Assembly: GCF_034347425.1 (NCBI RefSeq)
Contig: NZ_CP133779.1
Location: forward strand, 4,522,699-4,586,698
DNA from: Undibacterium sp. CCC3.4
GTDB lineage: Bacteria > Pseudomonadota > Gammaproteobacteria > Burkholderiales > Burkholderiaceae_D
Direction: 5' to 3'
Length of the DNA: 64,000 bases
Below the pieces are notes generated by a model. The model was not told where the DNA came from and searched no databases. It worked only from the letters and a program-made list of their open reading frames with translations. This document shows positions 29,301 through 37,181 of the stretch, piece by piece. Made by a program: the position numbers and the translations under genes. The first letter of the stretch is position 1, and the number at the start of each line of letters is the position of its first letter.

Positions 29301-32300
29301 AAGGCCGCGCCGCATTTGAGGATCGCCAGCAAAGTAGTGATCAGAGGGTGCGAGCGCAACAGCATGACCGCCACCAGCGCGCCACGCACAACGCCGTGTT
29401 GCTGCAGATGATGGGCTAGCCGGTTCGCACGGCTGTCGAGCTCCTGGTAAGTCAATACTTCGTCGTCGCTCAGCACCGCGACCGCATAAGGCGTCGCCTT
29501 GGCCTGCCGTTCAATCAGGGTGTGCAGGCAGACCTGACGGTCGTAAGGTCGGTCGGTAGCGTTCCAGCGCGCCAATTGTGCCAGTCGTTTGCGATTGACC
29601 AGCGCAGCCTGAGGCTCCGGCGCAGTGACGGTACGCAGCCAAGCCTCGGGACTGGCGGCCAGCTCATCCAGCGCGACGCAATAGGCGCGAAAAGACTGCG
29701 CCAGCGCATCTAGGTCGCAGCCGTCGCGGCGCACGGTCCAGCATATCGTCAATCCCTGCGACGAGCGGTGCAGCAGGTTATCCAGATCGACGCCGGGGGT
29801 ATCGGAGGCGGCGTCGATTTCAGCAATACCCGGCCATTGCGCCATCGGCGCATCTAGGCAGTTGGTCAGAACGACACTGCGGGAGACCATCTGGCCGGAC
29901 TGGGCGATCGCACCGCGCAGCCCCTTAAACGGATCGGCGCAAGCGTGAAAACGGTCTCGCTCGATCTGCTCAGCAAAAAATCGTGCCAGCTTCAGCACCG
30001 GCACGCTCTGCGGGTCGCTCACTTCGCCCCAGGCAAAGCGAGTGGCGTCGCCAAAGCCATTAAGCAGCGCTGGCTGGGCCACTCGGTGGCCATAGTCGAC
30101 CACACCCAGCGAGAAGCTGACGCTGTCGCGCGCCAACACGGCGGCAAAGGCACTCAAAAATACCGACTCGACGCTAACGCGGTGTTGCGCCGCCAATTGT
30201 TCGAGGCGAGCACCGGCACAAACGGTATGCGTCCAGCGCACGGTTGCGTGAGCGCCGCCGGCATTTGCCGTTGCCGCCGGCAATACCGGTCCAGGCGCTA
30301 GCCGCTTGAATTTGTCGAGCCAGTAGTGCTCATGTACTTCTAGGCCGGGCCGAGCAGCGCGGGCCTGCAGATAGGGTCTCCAATGTGGTGCTTCCTTGAC
30401 CGCGCCGCGGCCCAGGTAGCGATTGAACAGATCGTCGTAGAAGTTCCAGGATGACTGGCCGTCGAAGACCGCCATGTCGAGCAAGGTCAGTAGGCAAGCG
30501 CTACCGTCTAGGCGCACCAGCATGTGCAGGCGCAGATTTGGCCACTGCCGTTCGGCAGCGAACTCGCGCAGCATCACCGCAGTCTCGGCGTTCAGATCGG
30601 GCTGATCTTGTGTCAGACGCGTCAGCGGAATGGTGTAGGTCGCGACCGTGTCGAAACATTCGAAGCTGCCGCGCGCGCTAGGGTAGCCACGCAGCATCGG
30701 ATGGTCGGCCAGAAGACCGTCGAAGGCGGCCTGCAAACGCGACGGCAGCAGCTGTTCGAATGCAAAGCTGCGAAAAATGTAGCCACTGGCGCGGCTGGGC
30801 TGGCGAATACGCTCGGCCAGATAGGCCAGTTGCAGCGAGCTCATGGGCACGGTAGATGACGCAGATTGAGCGGGCTGTACCGGTGTCAGCGCCGGCAGGC
30901 CAGGCGCGCAGATGGCGGCAGCGCTGCATTGCTCCCAGCAAACCGGATCGAGCGCAGCCTGCGTCAGCGCAGCATGGAACGAGTCCTGGAACTGTTCGAC
31001 GAAACCGTCGGCGAACCAGGACGGCACGCAGTCGAATGCAATCTCCATCTCGCCATCGATTTCGCGCAGTTGGCAATGCAGCGCGGTACCGGGCGTCTGC
31101 GCCACGCTGTACTCGATCGACTGGGTCCAGCTCGGCTCTTGGTCGGATGCTCCCGTCCCCAGCAGGCTGGTGAAGACAATAGGGAAACTGCGCTCAGGTC
31201 GGTCTGACCCCAAGCTGCGCAGTGCTGCAATGGCGCTGACATAACCGTGGTTGAGCGCTTCGAGCAGTTGCTCGCCATAGCGCTGGGCGCGCTCGCTCAG
31301 CGTTTCGCTGGCTAGGTGATCGGCGTCGAACAAGGCGGTGGAGGTAAACGGACCGACCACACGCGCCAAATCCGCGTGCAGCGGCGGTCGGTTCTGCATT
31401 GTCAGGATCAGGCCGAAGCGCTGGCTTGCGCTCCAGCTGCGCATTGCCTCGCAAAATAGCATCAGCATGCCACTGGTGGTGGACAGCTTGCGGGTGGCAA
31501 ACGCCTCCTGCAAGGCCACCAGCGTCGACGCAGGCAGACGACAGGCCATGCGACGACGATTGCAGCGTTCTGCCGGCGCCTGATGCAGCGCCGCCGAATA
31601 CGGCAGTGCCGGACCATCCGGGCAGTCGCTCAGGCGGGCCCGCCAATACGCGAGGCAGCGCGCGTAGCCAGCGCTGGTCTTGAAGGCTTCCATGCTGTGC
31701 ACGAAGTCGCGGAACTCCAGCGCTGGCGGAACCAGTTGCTGCGCGGGCTGGACATAGCAGGCATACCATTGACGGTATATCTGCTCAGCACTCTTGGCGT
31801 CGACAATCCAGGAGTCCATGCTGACGTGCACGCGACTGCGGCCTGCCGGTGCATGCGTGACTTGAATCTCATACAGCGGCCAGTCGCCAGGCCAGTACAA
31901 TTTATGCGACAGTTTCTCGCGCACCCGGTCTACACAATGCTGCGCAGCAGCAGCATCGGCGCTGTGGTCTTCGCAGCAGAATGGTGGCAGAGCGCGCTGC
32001 CGCTGGATGCGTTGATTGCCGTTCGACATCACCTCGGCGCGCAACATCGGATGCGCCGCCACAACCGTGCTCCAAGCCTGCTCCAGGCGCGCCGGATCAA
32101 GCGCGTTCACGTCGAACTCTAGGTAGACGTGACAACCGGCCTGGTCGACGCGCACCGGATTTGCTTTCGCAGCCAAGTAAGCGCCCTGTAAGTCGGTCAG
32201 GGGGAAAGGTAAATCGTCGGCGCGCTCGTCGCGCAGCAGACGCGGGTGACGCTGGTCACCCGGCGCGCTGTCGGCTGAGGTGGCACCGTTGGCGGTGCCG

Positions 32301-32368
32301 GACTGCAACTGGGCCAGCACGCGCTTCTTGTCAGCCAGGGTCAAATTCTTGAAGTCGTCAATTAACAT
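23315..32368 (-). CDS. NRPS-PKS hybrid: Cy-Cy-A(Cys)-PCP-KS-DH-KR
   Basis: 3017 residues. Order: heterocyclisation domain 1 with DSWIVDAKS (Asp185, Asp190, Ser193); heterocyclisation domain 2 with DMAVFDGQS (Asp631, Asp636, Ser639), both matching DxxxxDxxS; adenylation domain about 960-1460 with IIFTSGSTGTPKG; PCP with Ser1522 (GFNSLHYT); KS about 1625-2055 with Cys1790 (DTACSSSL), HGTGT and NVGHLES; DH with His2269 in HVIAGQGVLP and Asp2433 in DGALQ; KR with GGAGGIG and Tyr2918 in YVYANAF. My hand alignment gives the A-domain specificity line D-L-F-N-F-S-L-V-W-K, close to the cysteine code, so a thiazoline should form. The protein ends just after KR; its ACP is at the start of the next protein. 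The frame is open 30 bases further upstream; the ATG at 32368, 4 bases after the preceding stop, is preferred. Confidence 0.93.
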   Translation of the reverse strand: MLIDDFKNLTLADKKRVLAQLQSGTANGATSADSAPGDQRHPRLLRDERADDLPFPLTDLQGAYLAAKANPVRVDQAGCHVYLEFDVNALDPARLEQAWSTVVAAHPMLRAEVMSNGNQRIQRQRALPPFCCEDHSADAAAAQHCVDRVREKLSHKLYWPGDWPLYEIQVTHAPAGRSRVHVSMDSWIVDAKSAEQIYRQWYACYVQPAQQLVPPALEFRDFVHSMEAFKTSAGYARCLAYWRARLSDCPDGPALPYSAALHQAPAERCNRRRMACRLPASTLVALQEAFATRKLSTTSGMLMLFCEAMRSWSASQRFGLILTMQNRPPLHADLARVVGPFTSTALFDADHLASETLSERAQRYGEQLLEALNHGYVSAIAALRSLGSDRPERSFPIVFTSLLGTGASDQEPSWTQSIEYSVAQTPGTALHCQLREIDGEMEIAFDCVPSWFADGFVEQFQDSFHAALTQAALDPVCWEQCSAAAICAPGLPALTPVQPAQSASSTVPMSSLQLAYLAERIRQPSRASGYIFRSFAFEQLLPSRLQAAFDGLLADHPMLRGYPSARGSFECFDTVATYTIPLTRLTQDQPDLNAETAVMLREFAAERQWPNLRLHMLVRLDGSACLLTLLDMAVFDGQSSWNFYDDLFNRYLGRGAVKEAPHWRPYLQARAARPGLEVHEHYWLDKFKRLAPGPVLPAATANAGGAHATVRWTHTVCAGARLEQLAAQHRVSVESVFLSAFAAVLARDSVSFSLGVVDYGHRVAQPALLNGFGDATRFAWGEVSDPQSVPVLKLARFFAEQIERDRFHACADPFKGLRGAIAQSGQMVSRSVVLTNCLDAPMAQWPGIAEIDAASDTPGVDLDNLLHRSSQGLTICWTVRRDGCDLDALAQSFRAYCVALDELAASPEAWLRTVTAPEPQAALVNRKRLAQLARWNATDRPYDRQVCLHTLIERQAKATPYAVAVLSDDEVLTYQELDSRANRLAHHLQQHGVVRGALVAVMLLRSHPLITTLLAILKCGAAFIPLNVDDPLQRLTRVLDQAQTGYVVSTCEHYGRHTDLVRKVILLDAEAAQIEQQASQFQPQQVVQPEDRAYIIFTSGSTGTPKGVVVRHRPVINLIEWAAREFNFTPEDRVLFVNPLSFDLAIFDIFGLLSYGGSIRIVGDAERSNALAVAQYLSTEPITFWNSAPAYLQMILPFLEGGTGRTKVSVERLRLVFLSGDWIPLAMPDAMRAHAPQAQVISLGGATEATVWSNYFPVQKIDPNWRSIPYGRPIQNARYYVLDEHLAPLGVGETGDLFIGGECLSDGYINEPELTACSFIRDPLHETPGAIMYRTGDRARFFTDGNIEFLGRIDQQVKLRGYRIELGEVEAALEACGLMRAVVVVREDHGGRRLVGFAASADAGQTGEMRNEAMWQQLKSRLSAYMVPSQVFVLPALPITTNGKVDRKKLAQDELASLLDGGADSALASVTYVAGVSVTAFDHQQLATRLGTWLCNGVAEVFGTELADVKLDDNLGYLGFNSLHYTMLAAKLANELSIALNPALFFRYVSVAEILDYLMQQHAEYLAAVLLPVASVAVPAAAPSVPVAAVSVPVAVAHADAQVTASPAAQAFGTSTIPDGAIAIIGMAGVMPQASDLDAFWANLQQGNDCTSDIPQDRWDWRMVDGDPHGPGNFTNVHRAAFMTDVSSFDAAFFAISPREAELMDPRQRMLLESVWACLENAGQRPSALRGIPVGVYIGATGDEYAALSLQPGREIDRFTLSGVSRTILANRISYLFDWHGPSEVVDTACSSSLVAVHNAVRALLAGDCSLAIAGVINIMIDPVPHVCLNKIGMLAADGRCKTFDSRADGYARGEGVGLVLLKPLADALRDGDPIHSVIRGSAINHGGRATALSAPNPHAQVQVISQAIRVAGIDCGRLGYIEAHGTGTALGDPIEIEALKETFDTLRNAAGQPPVASGTVALSSVKPNVGHLESAAGIAGLLKAVMSVKHGVLPATLHLEQINPNIELDGSPFYIVREAVRWSNQRDPHGVELPRVAGVSSFGFGGVNAHVVVEQYLPAAASAGASSDADEDGASWLFPLSAQSEAQLVQMASSLADFITVAPAHTLRLGDVAYTLQTARDSMQERLLLCAASLPQLLAALRAYVQSGTVSAGGWRGSVKSAPMRVGKAALARDVGAASTQAAEIVDVLAQRWAQQGDIAWPLLPVGEVGKARRIALPTYCFTRTRYWLPTMPASAASMAAVQVVLPVANRTGDDIELNAVDAILSEHVIAGQGVLPAAAYLALLRDHSKATQAGAYGVVGFSDIVWMQPFVLTDGKRSLRMEFGAGRQGGTRCSFVSDSDGKRVEYCSIDLLAPSQPFVADVIDLRQLSPANASCLSPSECYALFQGSGIQLGALYRTVQQLWFSVDAGLAQLRCDMRANDNAARSLLILDGALQAIALHNKLARPGSGPSVPFHIKRLQLVADCPSQAMVHLQVQVSPSCTPARLPIYNARLFDGNGRQIGWIEACAGKVLNLPMPVASRSAPSIIVPTLQAEVTHHYAPQWRRLAATSAATSASLRCLLVHGVLDGGTAQPTAAPSHWIVARRAPVYGVDGPAACSLDPCKESDWDRLLIAAGPAPDLIVLDYRQWNAAQDSRDPACKANDTLYQPFDEAFALARSAMRLRLRQPLTVIALTSARGGSFSASAVQALGAYGRAISSESPKIRFCAVEVPDGSIVDLAQLADLLIGIHQGGVGRPVNYRYRPDSGEMSAETLEPISATGAFGAALPNGSVVLVSGGAGGIGRLVASFLLSRGCRVALLGRAAPDAALQQMRVGGLADHPDCCYFQADVTDIAQVGRALEQIRAEWGPLRAVIHAAGARTDSLLLSKDSANKRAALDAKVTGAVVLDYATRAEPLDYFVSFSSLASYLGPVGQTDYVYANAFLNGVTQARNQMARERQRSGLSCAVSWPLWRDGGMRMDDKERDYIRQLYGMEELGTDAAMQCLFAILGGEHENVALAVGDKQKIDRALLGNPAT

Positions 32369-32372
32369 GGGA

Positions 32373-35300
32373 CTACGAGTGCTCCGGGTTAGTCGCAAAT
32401 TGTTTGAATAAAGCGATCAGTTGCTCGTCGGAGGCTTGACTCAGGTCGTCGTCCGGCACTGGCACGGTGCCTTGGCTAGGTGTTGCACCGGCCTCGAGCG
32501 CAAGCCTGGCTAGGCGCTGGGCGGTATCGGCACTGACGATTTGCTGGATCGACAAGTCGACGCTGAGCCGCTCTTCCAGCCGGAAGCGCAAATTAATTGC
32601 CTTGACCGACTCCATGCCGTAGTTCGACAACGGTGCATGCGGATCGATGTCGAATGCCAGCAGACCTAGCTCGTCGGCCAAGATCGCCAGCACCTCGGTC
32701 TGGATCGACGCCAGCCGCACTGCGTCCTGTATGACGATGGCTGGCGCGGTTGGGATGGCAGGCACGGTCGGGGTCGGGGTCGGGGTCGGCATGGCAACCG
32801 GAACCGCTGGCGGAACGAATGCAGCAGACGGCACAGCCGCCAGCCAGCAACGCTCGGTCTGGAATGGATACGTCGGCAGCGCGATGCGGCGCCGCTCGGA
32901 TGGCGCGAACCACTGCTGCCACTGCGGCCAGTAGCCTTGCACAACCATGTCGGCGAGCTGGCCGAGCTGGGAGCGACTGGCGCCGCCGACCAGTTCATCC
33001 CACAGCCGAGCCGCCTCATCGACCAGTACCCGGTCCGGATTGCGACGGCCCGACATGGCCCAAGCATTCGCGCTGTTCTGACCAGCCAGTACGGTGTCGA
33101 TGACCGTACCAAGTGTCGTCAGATCCTGGAACGCCAGCAGATAACCGCTTTCGAAACGGCTGCGGCCACAGCTCAGCGTGTAGGCCAGCGCATGCGCCGA
33201 CTGTTCCGTGCCGTTGCGCTGCAGCCAGGCAAGCAGATCGCTCAGGCGCTCCCGCACTGCTGCTGGCGTGCGCGCCGTAATGGGCACCAGATACCATTCG
33301 CGACGCTCCGTAGCCAGTGGCCAGGAGGCGCTCAGTTGCTCCAGCACGCAGTGGCCGTTAGTGCCGCCGATGCCGAAGGAATTGACCGCCGCGCGCCGCA
33401 CTCCGCCCACCGGCGTCGGCCAGGCACAGGTGCTGGTGTTGACGTAAAACGGTGTGAGCGGAAAATCGATCTTGGGGTTGGGCTGATCGAAATTGATGGA
33501 TGGAACTAATTTGCCATAATGCAGGCACAGCGCCGTCTTGATCACGCCCAGAATGCCGGACGCCGTGGTCAGGTGCCCGATATTCGGCTTGACCGAACCC
33601 AGCGCGCAAAACTGCGTGTTGCTGGTGGCTTCCTGGAAGGTCCGCGTGAGCGCCTGCACCTCGACCACATCGCCCAACGCAGTGCCCGTGCCGTGCGCTT
33701 CAACATAGCCGATACTGGCCGGGTTTATGCCCAACCGCTCATACAGGCCGTGTTGCAGGCGCGTTTGCGCTAGGCCATTTGGCGCAGTGATACCGTTCGA
33801 GCGGCCATCCTGGTTGAGCGCGGTACCGCGTATCACCGCATACACATGATCGCCGTCATGCAACGCCGACTGGAGCGGCTTGAGGACGACGAACGCCAGC
33901 CCTTCGCCATGGACGAAACCGTCGGCAGCAGCATCGAATGCGCGGCAATGGCCACTCGGCGAGAAGATGCCGAGCTTGCTGCTAGCGACAAAGAATTCCG
34001 GGTCGAGCGTCAGGCAGATGCCGCCTGCCAGCGCCAGCTCAGCCTCGCCGCTGCGTAGGCTCTGGCAAGCCAGATGCAGCGCCGTCATCGACGACGAGCA
34101 AGCCGTATCGACCACCATGCTGGGGCCGTTCAGGTTGAGGAAATATGAAATTCTGGCCGCGATCAACGACATGTCACTGCCCAGCAAGGTGGCGGCGCTC
34201 GATAACTGGCCCTGGCGCACGCCGAGGCCAGCGTAGTCCGGCTCGCGCGCGCCGATGAAGACGCCCACCTGCTGATGACTGATACCGTCCGGCGCATAGC
34301 CTGCATCCTCCAGCGCGCGCCACGATTCCATCAGGCACAAGCGCTGCTGGGGGTCCATCGAGGCTGCTTCCTTCGGCGATAGATTGAAGAACAGCGGCTC
34401 GAACTGGTCGATGTCACTCAGGAAACCGCCCCACTTGCTGTTGGAGCGGCCGGGCGTGGCCATGTCGGCATCGTAATAGGCGTCGCCATCCCAGCGCTCG
34501 GCCGGAATCGGCCCGACGCTTTCGATACCCAGCTCAAGGTTGTGCCAGAAGCTAGCCAGGTCGCGCGCGCCCGGCACGCGCAAGCTGATGCCGATAATGG
34601 CGATGCCGTCCTGAACCGGCGCCGCATCCATAGCCGGAGCTGGGGTCGCAGCCATGGCCGCCAGTGGGTTTGCCGCTGCGCCGGCGCCGCTGTCGAGGTG
34701 GCGCGTCAGCAATGCAATGCTGGGGTGATCGAAGCAGATGGCGACTGGCACGTCAAGACCGGTGAGTAGGGCGGCCGATGTGGCAAAGCTCATCAGCATG
34801 GCCGAGTCGAGGCCAAGGCTGTTAAATTCCCGCCGCGTATCGATAAGGTCGGCGTCAACACCGAGTAGTTCGGCGACCACCGCAATCAGAATCTGTTCAG
34901 TTTCGCCATGCGTACGGGCCGACTTGACCGATACCGCGCCTCTCAGTTGCTGCTGCAGCGAGACCCTGTCGATCTTACCGTTAGGCCGACGCGGCAAGGC
35001 CAACAGTGCGGTATAGATTCCCGGCACCATGTGCGCCGGCAAGCGTTGCGCCAGGAAGTCGCGCAACGGGCCATCGTCAGCAGGCATGCCCGGACGCGCC
35101 ACCCAGAACGCCACCAGTCGGGTATGCAAGTCCGACAGCGCATGCGCCACCACCGCGACCTCACCCACGCCAGGATGGTCGCCAAGCACCAGTTCCACGT
35201 GTTCGAGTTCGACGCGCAAGCCATTCACCTTGGCCTGATGATCGTAACGCCCGGTCATGCGGATGGTGCCGTGCGGCAGCATGTGCGCCATTTCGCCGGT

Positions 35301-36656
35301 GCGGAACAGGCGGCCGGAGACCGGACTGTCAGCCAGTCCGCCGCTGATGAAGCGCTCGACGCTCAGTTGCGGCTGATGCAGGTAATCGATCGCCACGCAG
35401 GGGCCTGCAATGTAGACCTCGCCTTCCACGCCGGGCGCGACAGCACGGCCGGCGGCGTCCAAGATATGGATGCTGGTATTGGCAATGGGTAGGTAGCCGC
35501 CGGGGCCGAGCGCGCGCTGTTGCTCCACGCCGCCGATCGCCTCGTGCAAATAGGTATTGGTTTCGGTACAGCCGAAATCATGCAGCAGTGTGGTGCCCGG
35601 GAATTCCTGGCAAAAGCGCTGTTGCAGTGCGGCGCTCAGCGGCCCGCCGTTTATGACTCGGCGTAGACGTTCTGGATGGCGCGCGCCGTTCTGCTTCAAA
35701 TAGAGCAACAGCTTGATCAGTTGCGGCGTCAGCGTCAGATGGCTCACCTCGTTCTGCGCCAGCCACGCGAACAGCGCCGCCGGCTCGCGCACCATGTGGT
35801 CCGGTGCGATCACGGTCGTGATGCCACTCAACACGCCGCCCAGCAATTCCCACATCGACGGCATCACGTTCATGGGCGAACGCTGGGCGATCACGTCGCC
35901 AGACTGAAACGGATAGTCGTGCCACATCCAGTGGAAGCGGTTGATCAACTGCAACTGGCTGTGGCGTACACCCTTGGGCTGTCCAGTTGAACCGGATGTG
36001 AACATGATCAGCGCGGGCGCGTCGCTGGCGTAACTACCAAAGCCAGAGCCACAGGTATCGGCATCGGCCACCGGCCAGCCGAAGTCCAGGGCTTGCAGCG
36101 ACAGTTGTGGAAAACCCGCTCCGCCGATTGCATCGGCATTGCCTTGGGCGATCAGGAAGGCCGAAGGCCGCGCGATCGCACACAGCGAGGCAAGATAGGC
36201 TTGCGGAAATGCGCGGTCGAGAGGCAGGTAGACCGCCCCCACCATCCAGATCGCCAGAATCGAGACGATCAGATCGCTTGATCGCTCCATGTGGACACCG
36301 ATCACCTGCCCAGGCTGCACGCCCAGTTGCTGCAGATGATGCGCCAGCACCATCACGCGGTGACGCAGCGCGCCATAGGTCAGGAAACCCGTGGCACCGT
36401 GCTCGGGCGCATCGATAATCGCGATACGCTCAGTCCAGGCCACGCTAAGTTCGAAGAACCGGCGCTCCAGCCGTTGCTCGAATGGGAACGACAGATACGG
36501 TCCGACGCTCACGCTGCGCTGTGCCGACAGGTCAGATAAGGCCGCCGATGCGGGCGGCCCGACCTGCGCACCGGTCGAATTGGTAGCAGCGGACGCCACA
36601 CCGAGCCGCATGACGGCGCGCATTTCTTGTATCCAGTTCAGTATCGTTCGCATCAT
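32373..36656 (-). CDS. Loading and first PKS module: A-T-KS-ACP
   Basis: 1427 residues. Order: adenylation domain about 60-575 (IMFTSGSTGQPKGV, DFGCTETNTY, LFRTGEMA, NGKIDR); carrier with Ser618 (LGLDSAML); KS about 685-1105 with Cys853 (DTACSSSM), HGTGT and NIGHLT; linker ending LPTYPFQTERCW; ACP with Ser1350 (YGMESVKAI). No AT, KR or DH, so the first extension should leave a beta-keto group and depends on the trans-AT. The A-domain specificity line by hand is M-P-W-T-I-G-D-T-Y-K: the usual Asp that pairs with an alpha-amino group is Met, so the substrate is probably not an alpha-amino acid. An aryl acid such as an aminohydroxybenzoate fits the context. A Pro-Thr repeat lies before the last ACP. 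First of three assembly-line genes in transcription order. Confidence 0.92.
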   Translation of the reverse strand: MMRTILNWIQEMRAVMRLGVASAATNSTGAQVGPPASAALSDLSAQRSVSVGPYLSFPFEQRLERRFFELSVAWTERIAIIDAPEHGATGFLTYGALRHRVMVLAHHLQQLGVQPGQVIGVHMERSSDLIVSILAIWMVGAVYLPLDRAFPQAYLASLCAIARPSAFLIAQGNADAIGGAGFPQLSLQALDFGWPVADADTCGSGFGSYASDAPALIMFTSGSTGQPKGVRHSQLQLINRFHWMWHDYPFQSGDVIAQRSPMNVMPSMWELLGGVLSGITTVIAPDHMVREPAALFAWLAQNEVSHLTLTPQLIKLLLYLKQNGARHPERLRRVINGGPLSAALQQRFCQEFPGTTLLHDFGCTETNTYLHEAIGGVEQQRALGPGGYLPIANTSIHILDAAGRAVAPGVEGEVYIAGPCVAIDYLHQPQLSVERFISGGLADSPVSGRLFRTGEMAHMLPHGTIRMTGRYDHQAKVNGLRVELEHVELVLGDHPGVGEVAVVAHALSDLHTRLVAFWVARPGMPADDGPLRDFLAQRLPAHMVPGIYTALLALPRRPNGKIDRVSLQQQLRGAVSVKSARTHGETEQILIAVVAELLGVDADLIDTRREFNSLGLDSAMLMSFATSAALLTGLDVPVAICFDHPSIALLTRHLDSGAGAAANPLAAMAATPAPAMDAAPVQDGIAIIGISLRVPGARDLASFWHNLELGIESVGPIPAERWDGDAYYDADMATPGRSNSKWGGFLSDIDQFEPLFFNLSPKEAASMDPQQRLCLMESWRALEDAGYAPDGISHQQVGVFIGAREPDYAGLGVRQGQLSSAATLLGSDMSLIAARISYFLNLNGPSMVVDTACSSSMTALHLACQSLRSGEAELALAGGICLTLDPEFFVASSKLGIFSPSGHCRAFDAAADGFVHGEGLAFVVLKPLQSALHDGDHVYAVIRGTALNQDGRSNGITAPNGLAQTRLQHGLYERLGINPASIGYVEAHGTGTALGDVVEVQALTRTFQEATSNTQFCALGSVKPNIGHLTTASGILGVIKTALCLHYGKLVPSINFDQPNPKIDFPLTPFYVNTSTCAWPTPVGGVRRAAVNSFGIGGTNGHCVLEQLSASWPLATERREWYLVPITARTPAAVRERLSDLLAWLQRNGTEQSAHALAYTLSCGRSRFESGYLLAFQDLTTLGTVIDTVLAGQNSANAWAMSGRRNPDRVLVDEAARLWDELVGGASRSQLGQLADMVVQGYWPQWQQWFAPSERRRIALPTYPFQTERCWLAAVPSAAFVPPAVPVAMPTPTPTPTVPAIPTAPAIVIQDAVRLASIQTEVLAILADELGLLAFDIDPHAPLSNYGMESVKAINLRFRLEERLSVDLSIQQIVSADTAQRLARLALEAGATPSQGTVPVPDDDLSQASDEQLIALFKQFATNPEHS

Positions 36657-36662
36657 CGCGCC

Positions 36663-37127
36663 CTATGCTTGCGCCAGTAGCGACTCGACGCGGCCTTGGA
36701 CCGACACTTGGATATTGCCCACCACCGCTTTCGACACTATGCAAGCGCGCTCAGCCTCCAAGAAGCAGCTCTGCACGGTGCCGCTGAACAGCATGCGCGC
36801 GTCCGGTGTCATGTATACCACCGGGTTGTGCCGCAGTTGCGTAAAGACCGGGCCGGACGGCGTGGCGGCAAACACCGCGCTGCTGCTGTTGCGTAATTCG
36901 TCAAAGGCGATGCCCTCGAGTTGCAGCAGTGCGGCCAGCGTCATTAGGTAGCAAGAGTTGGCCGCTGCCACCAGCAGCTCTTCCGGGTTGGTGCCGTGGC
37001 CAAGCCCCCCCATCTCGCGCGGTACCGAGAAGGTGTTCTCGATCTGTCCGGCTTTCAAGCTACCGGCCCCTTGCATCAATTCCCCGCGCCATTGTCCGGC
37101 ACATTCAAACGAGTGTTCTGTTGCCAT
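36663..37127 (-). CDS. OsmC-family protein
   Basis: About 154 residues. The two cysteines of OsmC/Ohr proteins are present, one in AAANSCYLMT and one in EAERACIVSKAVV, with the GLGHGTNPEELLVAA motif before the first. OsmC and Ohr reduce organic hydroperoxides with a Cys pair. Inside this operon it may protect against peroxides from the oxygenases or act on a thiol or peroxide intermediate. The ATG at 37127 has GGA at 8 bases; an ATG at 37136 in the same frame is an alternative. Ends 7 bases before the loading PKS gene. Confidence 0.88.
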   Translation of the reverse strand: MATEHSFECAGQWRGELMQGAGSLKAGQIENTFSVPREMGGLGHGTNPEELLVAAANSCYLMTLAALLQLEGIAFDELRNSSSAVFAATPSGPVFTQLRHNPVVYMTPDARMLFSGTVQSCFLEAERACIVSKAVVGNIQVSVQGRVESLLAQA

Positions 37128-37181
37128 TTTTTTCATCCAGTGATCTGATCATTCAAAGGAGATGTCAATGTATGCTCGCCT

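Noticed and set aside
32750..32830. Pro-Thr repeat in the loading PKS as a frameshift or mobile repeat
   Set aside because: The frame stays open on both sides and the repeat is an ordinary flexible linker before the ACP.
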